NCBI GenBank assembly: GCA_900770605.1
Contig: CAAGKS010000107.1
Span: forward strand, 1-6,889
Length of the DNA: 6,889 nt
Origin: Clostridia bacterium
GTDB lineage: Bacteria; Bacillota; Clostridia; Oscillospirales; CAG-272
Reading direction: 5' to 3'
Below are positions 5,899-6,889 of this stretch, in pieces; the first letter of the stretch is position 1; each line of letters starts with the position of its first letter. The translations under genes were made by a program, and so were the position numbers. The notes beneath the pieces were generated by a model. It was not told the origin of the DNA. It did not search any database and was given only the letters and a program-made list of their open reading frames with translations.

Positions 5899-6765
5899 AT
5901 GAGCAAAAAAGTTGTATTGATCGCGGTTTCTCTGGCACTCCTTCTTTCCACTTGCATTTGCTTTACTTCTTGCTCTAAGCCGCCCGAGTATTCGGAGATA
6001 GAAGCAAGATTTAAATGGCTCGTTGAGGAGTCTGCTGAGATAAACAAAGTGCTTTTTGGCGTGGGACTTCCCACCTATGAGCGCATTTACGATCCCTGGG
6101 AGGACATGGAGGTCTATAAGCCCGAGGGAGACGGCAAATATATTTACTATTGTTATATACAGGACAAGGAGTACGGCGAGATACTCGCTTACAGAGCGGG
6201 TGTTCTTGAGGCGAAAAAGTATCTGCGAATTGAGAACGAGGCAGATCCCGCTGCCGAGGCGGTCTACGTGGACACCGAGAAGGGCAAGTATTATTATCTC
6301 ATAGAGGGTTACGAAGAGCCGGAAAGATATTATTACACATCTTCCTCTCCGATGAACTACGATTACGTCACGCCGGACAGTCCTTATCTCTCCGTTGATG
6401 CTATAAAGCAGGCGGCGGAGCGCGTTTATTCAAAGGATTACCTTGAAAACTCTGTTTACGTCGCGTTGTTTACAGGCGCATCGGTATCCGACGGACTTGC
6501 TTCCCTGTACGCGAGATATATCGAGTACCACGACCCCAGTGACGACGTTACATCTTTTATGATGTCAAATGAGTACGATCCGCTTATCACCGAAACTCGC
6601 GTGTTTGATTTTTCTACCGCAGAAATGGTGCGCCCGAGCAACAAGAAGCTCGTCAGCATCAGAATCGAGAGCTATCTGCCCTCCGATCCGAGCAATAGGA
6701 TCACCGTTACCTTGACTATGGTAAACCAGGACGGCGAGTGGTTCCTCGATAGCGCTACGTATTGA
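5899..6765 (+). CDS. Predicted lipoprotein of unknown function
   Basis: The product is 288 aa and I do not recognise its family. The N-terminus is a lipoprotein signal: MSKK, a hydrophobic core (about 5-22), then the lipobox FTSC with C25 as the likely lipidated cysteine. Phe at -3 is less usual than Leu. The mature protein should be anchored on the outer face of the membrane. It is acidic, has no further membrane segment and is strikingly tyrosine-rich in the middle (YIYYCY at about 81-86, YYYL at about 131-134, RYYYT at about 143-147). The C-terminus, ending in VTLTMVNQDGEWFLDSATY (270-288), reads like paired beta strands, as in NTF2-like or domain-of-unknown-function lipoproteins; that fold idea is inference. 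The ATG at 5899 follows AAGGAG (5888-5893) at 5-nt spacing. It lies 100 nt after gyrA, behind a hairpin and its own candidate promoter, so it is probably not part of a gyrase operon. Codon choice resembles its neighbours. Confidence 0.8.
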   Translation: MSKKVVLIAVSLALLLSTCICFTSCSKPPEYSEIEARFKWLVEESAEINKVLFGVGLPTYERIYDPWEDMEVYKPEGDGKYIYYCYIQDKEYGEILAYRAGVLEAKKYLRIENEADPAAEAVYVDTEKGKYYYLIEGYEEPERYYYTSSSPMNYDYVTPDSPYLSVDAIKQAAERVYSKDYLENSVYVALFTGASVSDGLASLYARYIEYHDPSDDVTSFMMSNEYDPLITETRVFDFSTAEMVRPSNKKLVSIRIESYLPSDPSNRITVTLTMVNQDGEWFLDSATY

Positions 6766-6777
6766 TCGTGAAAAAGG

Positions 6778-6837
6778 CTAAGGGCGCCGCCCTTAGAACC
6801 TGCAAACTTTTTGGGAAAAAGTTTGATCAAAAACTTT
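6778..6837. repeat. Double-hairpin repeat after the lipoprotein gene
   Basis: CTAAGGGC/GCCCTTAG (6778-6796, GCC loop) is followed by a 10-bp hairpin (6803-6812 with 6816-6825, GGG loop). AAAGTTT at 6818-6824 can instead pair with AAACTTT at 6831-6837, so two structures compete. It begins 12 nt after the stop codon and may serve as a terminator, though no T-run closes it. The CTAAG-type arm and A/T hairpin recall the block after gyrB (2584-2642), suggesting related dispersed repeats at gene ends. In the remaining bases (6838-6889) I see no gene or clear signal. Confidence 0.55.
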
Positions 6838-6889
6838 GAAGAGTGAGAAAAGAATAAAACAAAGTTGGTGGAGTGACCGAAATAAAAAC

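Overview
The window looks like a chromosomal core segment of a Gram-positive anaerobe of the class Clostridia, probably gut-associated and possibly uncultured. Four things point there. The gene order remB-gyrB-gyrA on one strand is the Bacillota origin-proximal layout (dnaA-dnaN-recF-remB-gyrB-gyrA). GyrB is the short Gram-positive form. The ribosome binding sites are strong AGGAG-type sites, with one TTG start. The intergenic DNA is full of small hairpin repeats of a kind I associate with gut Clostridia genomes; that last point is from memory. No species is claimed.

Layout, all on the + strand. Bases 1-90 are a hairpin-rich dispersed repeat, possibly cut by the window edge. Bases 185-445 encode a small RemB/DUF370-type DNA-binding regulator. 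After a 183-nt gap, 629-2566 is gyrB (645 aa). A 640-nt gene-free stretch follows (2567-3206). It holds a long hairpin after gyrB, a tandem array of about three 118-bp units, a cluster of DnaA-box-like sites spaced 12 bp apart, an A-rich tract and a leader inverted repeat. Bases 3207-5798 are gyrA, most likely starting at TTG, with a clear hairpin after its stop. Bases 5899-6765 encode a lipoprotein of unknown function with its own candidate promoter. The right end carries another hairpin repeat (6778-6837), and I see nothing supportable in the last ~50 bases.

Function: GyrB (ATPase and Toprim) and GyrA (DNA breakage-reunion and wrapping) form the A2B2 DNA gyrase that introduces negative supercoils. 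The large structured gap suggests that gyrA has its own expression signals rather than being simply co-transcribed with gyrB. RemB is a conserved origin-region neighbour. The lipoprotein appears to be a separate unit.

There is no accessory, defence or mobile system here. The most interesting points are: (1) both main quinolone-anchoring positions in GyrA are changed (E. coli Ser83 to Ala, Asp87 to Gly); (2) two positions lining the aminocoumarin/ATP pocket of GyrB are changed (E. coli Arg136 to Tyr, Thr165 to Val); (3) DnaA-like boxes sit just upstream of gyrA and overlap a possible promoter; (4) the 118-bp tandem array lies between the two gyrase genes; (5) a perfect 14-bp palindrome sits in the 19-bp spacer of the lipoprotein gene's candidate promoter.
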